NCBI RefSeq assembly: GCF_019343195.1
Contig: NZ_RPHB01000006.1
Span: 327,037-391,036 of the forward strand
Source of the DNA: Arthrospiribacter ruber
GTDB taxonomy: Bacteria > Bacteroidota > Bacteroidia > Cytophagales > Cyclobacteriaceae
Direction of reading: 5' to 3'
Length of the DNA stretch: 64,000 bases
Shown: piece after piece, positions 56,984 through 64,000 of the stretch
Layout: every line of letters starts with the position of its first letter
How positions within the stretch are numbered: position 1 is the first letter of the stretch
Notes under the pieces: model-generated
Seen by the model: only the letters and a program-made list of their open reading frames with translations
The model's database searches: none
Told to the model about the DNA's origin: nothing
Translations under genes and position numbers: made by a program

Positions 56984-57055
56984 GGCCTCGTAGTTCAATG
57001 GATAGAATAGAAGTTTCCTAAACTTTAGATACAGGTTCGATTCCTGTCGAGGCTA
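56984..57055 (+). tRNA. tRNA-Arg (CCT)
   Basis: Acceptor GGCCTCG/CGAGGCT, anticodon stem GAAGT/ACTTT with loop TTCCTAA (anticodon CCT, reads AGG), T arm ACAGG TTCGATT CCTGT, discriminator A at 57,055. No encoded CCA. It marks the border to AT-rich accessory DNA. Confidence 0.92.
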
Positions 57056-57409
57056 CAATTTTTCTCAACTTTTTTATGATGAAGGAAGTGTTTTATGCTT
57101 ACGTATTAGAAAAGTAAGCACCATGATTATTTTTATAGGAGTGGTTCGATAGACAAAATTCTTTACATGATAATAAGTGTATTTTTGGAAAGAATTTTTC
57201 TTTCTAATTCGGATGACAACAATCATTAAATAGAGTATTTCAAATTATCTCTTGTAAATTAGTTGGGAATAATACTGCATGGTTTTAAAACGCCTTTCTT
57301 TAAATTGATAGTTAACGGCTTGACAAATCATGGTATTAACCATGCTATTGGACTTATTAACTAATCAGAAATCGTACATTTGTTCAGGCAGATTTAGGAG
57401 AAAAGAAGA
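57056..57409. other. AT-rich gap between tRNA-Arg and the antiporter
   Basis: No gene seen. It contains a 6-bp inverted repeat CATGGT-ATTA-ACCATG (57,329-57,344) about 30 nt before a -7-like element, a plausible operator, and otherwise only AT-rich sequence. I found no second copy of the tRNA 3' end within the window. Confidence 0.5.
57375..57382 (+). promoter_or_regulatory. -7 element for the antiporter-Usp operon
   Basis: TACATTTG, 27 nt before the ATG, fits TAnnTTTG; ATTG at 57,347 is a poor, slightly distant -33 match. Confidence 0.45.
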
Positions 57410-58891
57410 ATGAATTTAGCAATTGAAAACATACTATTAGTAGGCTCTCTATTACTTCTTATAAGCATTTTAGCAGGTAAGACGTCATATAAATTTGGCG
57501 TCCCAACTTTATTGCTATTTTTGGCAATCGGAATGTTGGCAGGTTCAGACGGTATAGGTCGGATCAATTTTGACAACCCTCAAGCCGCTCAATTCATTGG
57601 TATTGTTGCACTTAACTTTATTTTGTTTTCCGGAGGCCTTGACACTAATTGGACTTCGGTGAAGCCAATTTTAAAAGAGGGGCTGGTTTTATCTACTTTA
57701 GGTGTTTTGCTGACCGCCCTTTCCCTTGGAACATTTGTCTGGTTCGTTACGGACTTTACAATTTATGAAAGTATGCTTTTGGGATCTATTGTTTCATCAA
57801 CGGATGCAGCCGCAGTATTTTCAATTTTACGCTCAAAAAGTCTTGCATTAAAGACCAATCTACGACCGACATTAGAGTTGGAAAGCGGAAGTAACGATCC
57901 AATGGCGTATGTTTTGACAATTGCATTTTTGACTTTGGTAATCAATCAAGACCAAGAAATTGTTTCAATCATTCCTTTATTTTTTCAACAAATGATATTG
58001 GGTGGGATTGCTGGTTTTGCTTTTGGAAAAGTAAGCAAATTCATAATCAATAAAATCAAACTCGATTTTGAAGGACTATACCCTGTTTTGGTAATTGCTC
58101 TTATGTTCATTACTTTTTCCGCAACAGATTTTGTGGGTGGCAATGGCTTCCTTGCAATTTACATTTGTTCGGTTTATCTCGGCAATCAAGACCTAATTCA
58201 CAAGAAAACCATATTGAAAATGTTTGATGGTTTGGCTTGGCTAATGCAAATTGTACTATTTCTTACTTTAGGTTTACTCGTTTTTCCCTATCAAATAGTC
58301 CCGTATATAGGCATCGGAATGCTGGTATCATTATTTTTGATAGTTGTTGCCCGACCTGTAAGCGTTTTTCTTAGTTTGATTTTCTTTAAAATGAAACTGA
58401 GAAGAAGGTTTTACATTTCTTGGGTTGGTTTGCGTGGTGCGGTTCCAATTGTTTTTGCTACTTATCCACTTTTAGCTGGGATAGAGAAAGCAAACATGAT
58501 ATTCAATATAGTATTTTTCATTTCGGTAACTTCCGTCATAATACAAGGAACTACATTGTCAGTAGTAGCTAAATGGCTCCATGTAGCTTTACCTGACAAG
58601 GTTAAACCGATGACCGAAATTGACAAACTCATCGCAGAACTTCCAAAATCTTCCTTGCAAGAATTCGAAATTCTCCCTGATTTCCAATCCGTCAAAAAGA
58701 GAATTGTGGATTTGAATTTTCCAAAATCAGCATTTATAGTAATGATAAAAAGAAACGGAAAGTACATTCGTCCAGGTGGTTCCACAGAGTTAGAAGCAAA
58801 AGACACCTTAATGGTTCTTGCAGATAGCCAGGAAGACTTTTTAAAAGTAAATGAATGCCTGCAACAAACTAACGTCACTTCAAAAATTTAA
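57410..58891 (+). CDS. Cation/proton antiporter (NhaP2/CvrA-like, CPA1) with TrkA-C domain
   Basis: 493 aa: about 12 membrane helices, then a cytosolic TrkA-C-type domain (about 410-490; FPKSAFIVMIKRNGKYIRPG). Family motifs are LNFILFSGGLDTNW, SSTDAAAVFSIL, LESGSNDPMAYVLT (the ND ion site) and WVGLRGAVPIVFATY. K+/H+ exchange is the usual activity of this subtype. The Usp gene starts 3 nt after the stop. Codon use is more AT-rich than the ribosomal operon nearby, fitting acquisition or a separate history. Confidence 0.9.
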   Translation: MNLAIENILLVGSLLLLISILAGKTSYKFGVPTLLLFLAIGMLAGSDGIGRINFDNPQAAQFIGIVALNFILFSGGLDTNWTSVKPILKEGLVLSTLGVLLTALSLGTFVWFVTDFTIYESMLLGSIVSSTDAAAVFSILRSKSLALKTNLRPTLELESGSNDPMAYVLTIAFLTLVINQDQEIVSIIPLFFQQMILGGIAGFAFGKVSKFIINKIKLDFEGLYPVLVIALMFITFSATDFVGGNGFLAIYICSVYLGNQDLIHKKTILKMFDGLAWLMQIVLFLTLGLLVFPYQIVPYIGIGMLVSLFLIVVARPVSVFLSLIFFKMKLRRRFYISWVGLRGAVPIVFATYPLLAGIEKANMIFNIVFFISVTSVIIQGTTLSVVAKWLHVALPDKVKPMTEIDKLIAELPKSSLQEFEILPDFQSVKKRIVDLNFPKSAFIVMIKRNGKYIRPGGSTELEAKDTLMVLADSQEDFLKVNECLQQTNVTSKI

Positions 58892-58894
58892 CCC

Positions 58895-59713
58895 ATGAAA
58901 AACCGATTTATTATTCTTATAGACTTTTCGGAGTATTCTGGCAACTTAATTAAGTATGCTTGCAGTTGGAGTAAACAAGTTAATGCTGAATTACTCCTAG
59001 TTCATCAGTCAATGGTTTTGGCCCCAGCACTCACAGATAATTATAGTAGACAACAAATTGTCGAGCACACAAATGGTCAAGCATTACAAAAATTAAAGGC
59101 TTTGGCTAAGGAATTCATTCCTTCAACTATAAAAGTATCATTCGAAGTTTCGGAAAGCAATTTACAGCTTATCATAGCAAAACTTTTAGAGGAACCCTAT
59201 GACAATTTAATTTTCACAGGAATTAAAGGAACTGGCTTTCTAAAAAAGATCTTCCTTGGAAGCATAGCTCTTCAGGTTATTGATAACATTAAAAATTGTG
59301 TTGTTGCAATGCCCAAAGAAGTTGATACTTTTTCACACGATAATATTTATGTAGCAGTAACAGAAAAGCACCCATTGAATATTTTGGAATTCAACAAGTT
59401 CTTAAAATTCATAGGCAAGAACGACACCTCTATTACCTTTTTCTATTTGGCAAAACCTAATGAAAAAATCACAGGGATTGAAAAGCACTTAAAAGAGTTG
59501 AAAGAAATGTTTTCAAATCGATACAACACATCATTTGCAATTTATGAAGGTAGCAATCCATTAGACGACATCAAAAAAGTCCTTAATATTAAGTTTGATG
59601 ACATTTTAGTTGTTCAAAAAGGCTCACGTCTTATAACTGATCAGCTTTTCAGACGGTTCTTAATAAACGAATTGGTTTATGAAGGACAAACGCCATTGAT
59701 TGTCTTACCCTAA
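58895..59713 (+). CDS. Universal stress protein family (tandem Usp)
   Basis: 272 aa. Residues 1-140 show a UspA-like start (RFIILIDFSEYSGNLIKYAC, LLLVHQS) and GIKGTGFLKKIFLGSIAL, a variant of the G-x2-G-x9-G(S/T) nucleotide motif. Residues 145-272 repeat the fold more weakly (DDILVVQKGSRLITDQL). Operon with the antiporter suggests sensing or modulation of ion transport, an inference from adjacency. Confidence 0.83.
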   Translation: MKNRFIILIDFSEYSGNLIKYACSWSKQVNAELLLVHQSMVLAPALTDNYSRQQIVEHTNGQALQKLKALAKEFIPSTIKVSFEVSESNLQLIIAKLLEEPYDNLIFTGIKGTGFLKKIFLGSIALQVIDNIKNCVVAMPKEVDTFSHDNIYVAVTEKHPLNILEFNKFLKFIGKNDTSITFFYLAKPNEKITGIEKHLKELKEMFSNRYNTSFAIYEGSNPLDDIKKVLNIKFDDILVVQKGSRLITDQLFRRFLINELVYEGQTPLIVLP

Positions 59714-59787
59714 GTGCGTTTACATTTTCTTTTTTTATATTCGACTGACAAATTTGAAATCGTAAAATACAAAGCCAACTTTGAGTA

Positions 59788-60159
59788 GTGAGAAGCTCTA
59801 TTAGAACCTTAATCGCAATAAACTTAATTGCTATATATAGCTTCACAATTGGCGTTGGTACAAAATCCATAATGAATTCTGGAATTCATTATGGATTAAA
59901 ACTTGAAAAAAACAAGTTCACATCTGAAGTTTCTTCACAGATTTTATGTCATCTTGGGCATTCGAAGTATAATGGCAAAAACAAAAGCAATTATTCATTA
60001 CTAACTTTTAAATTTTCACATTCAGTATTTAGTGAAAAAACCGCACCTCTTAATCGATTAACTGAATTTAAGATTACCCAATACTTTGGGCTTTCGAGAA
60101 ATTTCCTCGTGAATCGTAGGAAATCCGATATCATTTTTCCGTTCCATTATTTTTGGTAA
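59788..60159 (+). CDS. Hypothetical protein with N-terminal membrane segment (123 aa)
   Basis: GTG start; an N-terminal hydrophobic segment (LIAINLIAIYSFTIGVG) could be a signal or anchor. The rest is basic and aromatic (SNYSLLTFKFSHSVFSE, KITQYFGLSRNFLVNRR) and ends FHYFW. An alternative start is the Met at residue 29. I do not recognise a family. It is 75 nt downstream of the Usp gene and could be in the same transcript. Confidence 0.55.
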   Translation: MRSSIRTLIAINLIAIYSFTIGVGTKSIMNSGIHYGLKLEKNKFTSEVSSQILCHLGHSKYNGKNKSNYSLLTFKFSHSVFSEKTAPLNRLTEFKITQYFGLSRNFLVNRRKSDIIFPFHYFW

Positions 60160-60268
60160 TTCATTATATCATTGTCTACCGGATAATTTGACTGTCTTGA
60201 TTTCAAGACGGCAATGCTGTATTACATTGCCCAGTTAAAAATTTTTGAATTTTAAAAATATTGTAAAA

Positions 60269-60766
60269 ATGGAAATAGACTTAGTTACCACCTTAATAGG
60301 TTTTGTTGGATTAGCCATAATTGCTTTGCCTTTTGTTTATGATTATCGAAAAAGAAAGAAAAAGGAAAGACTTTTGTTTCAATCATTGAATGGCATTGCA
60401 GAGGAACATAACTGTAAAATAAGCCAATACGAGTTTTGTAGTGATATAATTATAGGCCTGGATGAGAGTAAAAATTTCGTGTTTTTCTTGAAGAAAAGGG
60501 GAGAAAATTTTATTTCGCAACACCTAGACCTATCAAAATTTCAAATGTGCCATACTGCAAAGAAAATAAGAACAATAAAGACTAAAAATGAAACTTTAGT
60601 TATTACTGATCGAGTCGAACTTTGCTTTGTACCCAAAAATAATCGGATGAACGAAATACGATTTGAATTTTACTATAAAGAACTAAATTCACAGCTAATT
60701 GGACAATTGCAGTTGGCTGATAAATGGGCAAAGCAATTAAACGACAGAATATCAAATGCATTGTAA
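60269..60766 (+). CDS. Hypothetical membrane-anchored protein (165 aa)
   Basis: The start is chosen at MEIDLVTTLIGFVGLAIIAL (60,269); an upstream TTG is less likely. One N-terminal TM helix is followed by a basic stop-transfer (DYRKRKKKERL) and a ~120-aa cytoplasmic domain with beta-strand character (CKISQYEFCSDIIIGLDES, NRMNEIRFEFYY). Cys and Lys are frequent. No family recognised. It stands alone with AT-rich flanks. Confidence 0.65.
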   Translation: MEIDLVTTLIGFVGLAIIALPFVYDYRKRKKKERLLFQSLNGIAEEHNCKISQYEFCSDIIIGLDESKNFVFFLKKRGENFISQHLDLSKFQMCHTAKKIRTIKTKNETLVITDRVELCFVPKNNRMNEIRFEFYYKELNSQLIGQLQLADKWAKQLNDRISNAL

Positions 60767-60818
60767 AGCAATAAGACCCTATGGAAAACCATTGTGTCTT
60801 ATAACAATTATCCTTTAT

Positions 60819-61178
60819 TCAAAAAGAACTTAAATATCTCACACTTCCAGTAATAAAAAACCGATTATTGGCCTCAATCTGCTCTTGGATGGTGCTTTCG
60901 CCATGACATACGATGGTGGCTTGACCGATTTGGTAATGGTGGTTGACAAAGTCCTGAATTTCATAATCAATTCTGTTGCAGGACACCATGCAGATCAGCA
61001 GACAGCAATGCACTTGTTCGGTTTTCTTTTTGACAAAACAGCCCTTCAGCTTATTTCGGAGGGTTTGTTGTCCAAAGGAGATGATCCGGGTTGGTTGAAA
61101 CTTTTCTACCAGGAGTTCCAAAAATGCATTGAAATGCGGTTTTCTATCTATGCCGGTTTTTGTGATTTGGGTATCCAT
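60819..61178 (-). pseudogene. Fragment of a HEPN/nucleotidyltransferase-like protein
   Basis: 119 aa. FQPTRIISFGQQT, RIDYEIQDFVNHHYQIGQAT and TIQEQIEANNRFFITGS resemble the middle section of Bacteroidota proteins that combine nucleotidyltransferase-like and HEPN domains. The N-terminal catalytic part and the C-terminal helical HEPN part expected for those are missing. The recognition is from memory of similar sequences and is moderate. It is most likely a relic. Confidence 0.4.
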
Positions 61179-61477
61179 GCCTCTGCCGTTTTCTGTAAGC
61201 CAAATTGGTAGAAAGCAATGGGATAAAGTATTCTAAAACAGCATATGCTAGTCGATATTGAGGATAAAATATTCGGTTCCACTTCAACATTCTATACGGC
61301 ATAAATGAGCAATAAATTATTCAGGTTAAGCCGTTCGAAGAAGGTGAAGGATATGGATTAAGATGGGATGGAAAGTGGTAAGTGTTTATTTTTCTTTGTT
61401 TAATTAAGCATTTAAAAATAAATTTGAGAAAGACAATCATCAGAAATCATTAAATTGGCTTTATATAAAATCGCACT

Positions 61478-61882
61478 ATGAAGGAGAGCATTCACCACGG
61501 CAGAAATATCAAGCGCTTCAGGGAAATGATGGGCATCAAGCAGGAAGTATTGGCTTTTGAGCTTGGTGAGGATTGGTCACAAAAGAAGGTTAGTCTTCTA
61601 GAGCAAAAAGAAGAGATTGAAGAAGATCTGCTTCGTCAGGTGGCAGAGGTGCTTAAGGTTCCTGCTGAGGCGATAAAGAATTTTACAGAAGAGGCTGCCG
61701 TAAATATTATTTCGAATACTTTCAACGATCAGTCCAATGGGTATAATTATTATCCAACGATTAATATTAATCCGATGGAAAAATGGGTTGAAACTTTGGA
61801 AGAAAACAAAAAACTGTACGAGCGCTTGCTGGAATCCGAAAGGGAGAAGGTGGAACTTTTGAGAAAGATGCTGGAGAAGTAA
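61478..61882 (+). CDS. XRE-family HTH regulator with C-terminal coiled coil (134 aa)
   Basis: Residues 8-65 form a lambda-repressor-like HTH (GRNIKRFREMMGIKQEVLAF, WSQKKVSLLEQKEEIEEDL, VLKVPAEAIKNF). A short Asn/Tyr-rich linker is followed by a heptad-rich helix (LEENKKLYERLLESEREKVE..LLRKML) likely to dimerise. This type is frequent in Bacteroidota accessory regions. It may regulate the cassette downstream; no operator was identified. Confidence 0.85.
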   Translation: MKESIHHGRNIKRFREMMGIKQEVLAFELGEDWSQKKVSLLEQKEEIEEDLLRQVAEVLKVPAEAIKNFTEEAAVNIISNTFNDQSNGYNYYPTININPMEKWVETLEENKKLYERLLESEREKVELLRKMLEK

Positions 61883-62147
61883 GGGGAAGGTGCTTCTGGA
61901 AGGATCTAGAAATCAAATAAATTATTGACATTTGATTAGAAGAGAATTCTTCACCCTCTAAATCCTTCTACATTTTACTTGCCTATAAAGGCAACGGTTT
62001 CTACATACTTTTTGATTAATGGATAAATTCCAGTCAAAGACTGTCAAATTTACCCAAAAACTAAAACATCTATTCCATTTTTATTGCAAATCCTACCGAA
62101 AACAGGCAAATTGGTTGTGAGAATTTTTCAATAATAAAGCAGGGAGC

Positions 62148-62294
62148 ATGAACCACCAATTTCTTAAACCAAGGCAGGCATTAAACAAGGCATTTTTAAA
62201 AGTTAAGCCTTTCACGCAGGTTTATCAATTGGTATTTGAACTGTATGGGTTGACGGAAGAGGAGATTAGGATTGTGGAAGGGGGGGATGGGTGA
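62148..62294 (+). pseudogene. Internally deleted remnant of an Eco57I-type restriction-modification enzyme
   Basis: A 48-codon ORF reads MNHQFLKPRQALNKAFLKVK then PFTQVYQ then LVFELYGLTEEEIRIVEG and a stop. The first ~22 residues resemble the N-terminus (..ALNKAFLK.KP..) and the last ~20 the C-terminus (..YGLTEEEI.IVEG) of Bacteroidota Eco57I-family enzymes, which are about 1,000 aa. The ~950 residues between are gone with the frame kept. The TGA overlaps the GTG start of the next gene (GGTGA), so translation may be coupled. Confidence 0.5.
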
Positions 62295-62905
62295 ATATAA
62301 CTGTTCGAAAACTAATCAAGATTGGCCAAAAAAAATACATGGATAAACTTCTTAAATCAGGAGAAGTATACTTCAATACTATTGAATTTTTTAGAAAAAA
62401 TGATGTAGATGATTTTTTGAGGGGTGATTTTGCAGAAGGTCTAAAATATAGCCCACTACCAAATTTTAGAATTCCTTCCTTAGAAGAATATGGTATTAAG
62501 TTTAAAAATGCAAAAATCAATGGGGATACCGACATAAGCCACCTCTATTCGATGTATATGGTAACAACTGAATTTTGGGAAGGCAATATTCATTTTGATA
62601 AAAGGATTTTAGAATTTGGAGATTACGCTTTAATAATCAAGCCCCGTGAATTTTTAGAAAAGGTTATAAAAGCTTCAAAATATGAAATTAAATATGGGCC
62701 AGCCGTCTATTACAGAACCCCAACAATTCCACTTTCACTAAATCCCTTTTCCAAAAGAGAAGAATTTAAATATCAAAACGAATTTCGCTTTGTGATCAAT
62801 TCAAGTTCAAAAGACCCAATCAAAATAAAAATCGGTGATATCTCAGACATTGCTACAATGATTCCAACTGAAACTTTATTGAAAATTAAATTTTTAAAGA
62901 AATGA
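62291..62905 (+). CDS. Unknown protein, first gene of the HNH cassette (204 aa)
   Basis: GTG start overlapping the preceding stop. Residues 1-40 (TVRKLIKIGQKKYMDKLL, SGEVYFNTIEFFRK) and 160-180 (EEFKYQNEFRFVINSS) are the most distinctive parts. The pattern of a short 'gate' helix, a YFN..FF motif, a central YSMYMV strand and a late NEFRF is loosely like DUF2971-type accessory proteins, but I cannot assign it. No signal or TM segment. The next gene overlaps by 4 nt (ATGA), showing tight coupling. Confidence 0.75.
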   Translation: MNITVRKLIKIGQKKYMDKLLKSGEVYFNTIEFFRKNDVDDFLRGDFAEGLKYSPLPNFRIPSLEEYGIKFKNAKINGDTDISHLYSMYMVTTEFWEGNIHFDKRILEFGDYALIIKPREFLEKVIKASKYEIKYGPAVYYRTPTIPLSLNPFSKREEFKYQNEFRFVINSSSKDPIKIKIGDISDIATMIPTETLLKIKFLKK

Positions 62906-63657
62906 AAAAAACTAGATCTCAAATTTTCGAAGACCTTAATGTTTTTCCAACAAATTCTAGATGGGCATGGTGTGCTAAAAATGATGCTATTAAAACGGCA
63001 GTTTTTACTTTATGGAATGATGAAGAAAAAGACGGGGTTTGGATACTTCATGATGACGATGGGAGCTATAAAAAAAACGGATACTTTGATCAAGAAAGAG
63101 TCCTAAATCTTGCAATTGACAATAACTTTGAAGCATTTGGAATTGTAGTTCACGCGGTAGATGTTTCAGAATCTCCTAGAAGTATTCAGTTCGTTGAAGA
63201 ATCTTTTTTGATACAGCTGAAATTATCAAGAAGGGGGTCAAAGATTTATGGTAAAGAAATAAAAAAGATACCTTACCTAAAGGTTGCCAGAAATAACAAG
63301 TCAAAAATTGAATCACATGGGCTACTAGATCTTGAAAGTCCTCCATTAGGGAGAGAATTTGCTGACCGAGCATTTTCAAAAGGGTTTCTTTTCAAAAGAG
63401 ATCAGAAAGTAAGGAAGTATGTTTTAAATAGAGCAAAAGGTAAGTGTGAATACTGTGGTGAATTAGGTTTTGAATTAAAAAGTGGAGAAAATTATTTAGA
63501 GACCCATCATATTATTTCCTTGGCATCCCAAGGATCTGATACTATTACGAATGTAATTGCTCTTTGTCCAAATCATCACAGGCAAGCCCATTTCGGTTCA
63601 AATGCCGAGACTTTAGAAAAAGAGTTTATTGCAATTTTAGAAGGTCTTAACGAATGA
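62902..63657 (+). CDS. HNH endonuclease (McrA-like) with unknown N-terminal domain (251 aa)
   Basis: The C-terminal HNH module is clear: C182-x2-C185 (GKCEYCG), H202-H203 (ETHHI) and C222-P-N-H225-H226-x3-H230 (LCPNHHRQAH), a zinc-ribbed beta-beta-alpha-metal nuclease. Just before it, RKYVLNRAKGKCEYCG matches McrA/ScoMcrA-type enzymes that cut modified DNA. The N-terminal ~150 residues (NSRWAWCAKNDAIKTAVFTL, GVWILHDDDGSY) form an unrecognised domain that may choose the substrate. It overlaps both neighbours by 4 nt. Confidence 0.85.
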   Translation: MKKTRSQIFEDLNVFPTNSRWAWCAKNDAIKTAVFTLWNDEEKDGVWILHDDDGSYKKNGYFDQERVLNLAIDNNFEAFGIVVHAVDVSESPRSIQFVEESFLIQLKLSRRGSKIYGKEIKKIPYLKVARNNKSKIESHGLLDLESPPLGREFADRAFSKGFLFKRDQKVRKYVLNRAKGKCEYCGELGFELKSGENYLETHHIISLASQGSDTITNVIALCPNHHRQAHFGSNAETLEKEFIAILEGLNE

Positions 63658-63878
63658 AAAATTCAACATTTAAACAAAAAAATTTTTATAGAGCGTATAT
63701 ATGGGACCCAGAAAACCCTAAGAAACAAAGTCCATGTACTATTTCTGTGCAAAATGGAGAACCTATTACTATTGAGTGTTGGGAAAACCTTCAAATTTTC
63801 AAAAATTTTTTCTTTGAAATAAACTTTCATGATCCAATAAGATACTTAGGGCTTCTTGCTCAATTCTTAACTGACTGA
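63654..63878 (+). CDS. Small unknown protein, last gene of the HNH cassette (74 aa)
   Basis: Overlaps the HNH gene by 4 nt (ATGA). Sequence YRAYIWDPENPKKQSPCTIS and FKNFFFEINFHDPIRYLGLL is aromatic-rich, with no signal or TM segment. It could be an immunity or accessory subunit of the nuclease, but that is speculation from position. A strong terminator follows, so it ends the operon. Confidence 0.65.
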   Translation: MKNSTFKQKNFYRAYIWDPENPKKQSPCTISVQNGEPITIECWENLQIFKNFFFEINFHDPIRYLGLLAQFLTD

Positions 63879-63911
63879 TATTCAATTAAATAATTAACAA
63901 AAACATAACAC

Positions 63912-63961
63912 AAAAACCCCGAAATCGGCTGTTTTAAGCTTTTTTCGGGGTTTTCTTTTTT
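63912..63961 (+). terminator. Terminator of the HNH cassette
   Basis: AAAACCCCGAAA pairs with TTTCGGGGTTTT around an 18-nt loop, followed by CTTTTTT. Confidence 0.85.
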
Positions 63962-64000
63962 GTATTTTAAGGTTGCAGAATAAAATACATCTGAAGATAT

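Noticed and set aside
56984..57055. attL/attR pair based on the tRNA-Arg 3' end
   Set aside because: I looked for a second copy of the T-arm/acceptor sequence in the right part of the window and saw none.
61219..61477. Short coding-like stretch ending VKPFEEGEGYGLRWDGKW near 61,320-61,378
   Set aside because: It reads like a gene tail, but has no start, and I could not tie it to a family; the 299-nt gap otherwise shows nothing.
62037..62147. 33-codon ORF MDKFQSKTVKFTQ... upstream of the Eco57I remnant
   Set aside because: Lys-rich AT-driven frame with no recognisable pattern; probably chance.

Overview
This window looks like a chromosomal segment of a Bacteroidota bacterium, most likely class Cytophagia, family Cyclobacteriaceae (Algoriphagus-like). 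The evidence is: TTTG-N20-TAnnTTTG promoters, barrel-less TonB-plug/MG2 proteins, exported proteins ending their signals in ..AQ, an S16 with a long Ala/Glu tail, a stand-alone MnmD, bacillithiol synthase BshA, DUF3810, and an rpsP-rimM-trmD-rplS operon. The genus-level guess is inference; no rRNA gene is present.

Layout. 1-1.0 kb: the 5' part of a glycogen debranching enzyme running off the left edge, then a small ORF, tRNA-His and pyrC. 3-10 kb: DEAD-box helicase, an exported unknown, M28 peptidase and gcvP. 10-23 kb: an M1 peptidase broken by one in-frame stop, GDPD, an MFS-trehalase pair, purple-acid-phosphatase-like protein, SSS symporter with a DHDPS-family aldolase, LytTR regulator, acyltransferase and App1-type phosphatase. 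23-25 kb: a restriction-methylase tail fragment and an AlbA/Schlafen-type ATPase. 25-34 kb: rlmN, a TonB-plug/MG2 protein, a small exported protein and a four-gene minus-strand operon (DUF-mutL-rhomboid-rhomboid). 34-49 kb: GH3/beta-lactamase fusion, bshA, fatty-acid hydroxylase, SDRs, VanX-type dipeptidase, ThuA, alpha/beta hydrolase, a truncated amidohydrolase, M16 peptidase, ispF-mnmD, an intergenic repeat cluster, DUF3810 and Nfu. 49-57 kb: porin, a second TonB-plug/MG2 protein, gltX and the S16-RimM-TrmD-L19 operon.

After tRNA-Arg(CCT) at 56,984 the character changes to AT-rich accessory DNA: a K+/H+-type antiporter with a Usp protein, orphan ORFs, gene fragments, an XRE regulator, a 48-codon remnant that reads as the two ends of an Eco57I-type restriction-modification enzyme joined together, and a tightly overlapping three-gene cassette (unknown 204 aa, McrA-like HNH nuclease 251 aa, unknown 74 aa) closed by a strong terminator. 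This cassette is the best candidate in the window for an undescribed, possibly defensive, system; that function is inferred only from the nuclease and its surroundings.

Decay is visible in several places: the M1 peptidase, the amidohydrolase, two restriction-methylase remnants and a HEPN/MNT-like fragment. Non-coding structure includes heptad-phased low-complexity arrays at three sites, an 11-bp tandem array before ispF, and REP-like modules at 46.8-47.1 kb.
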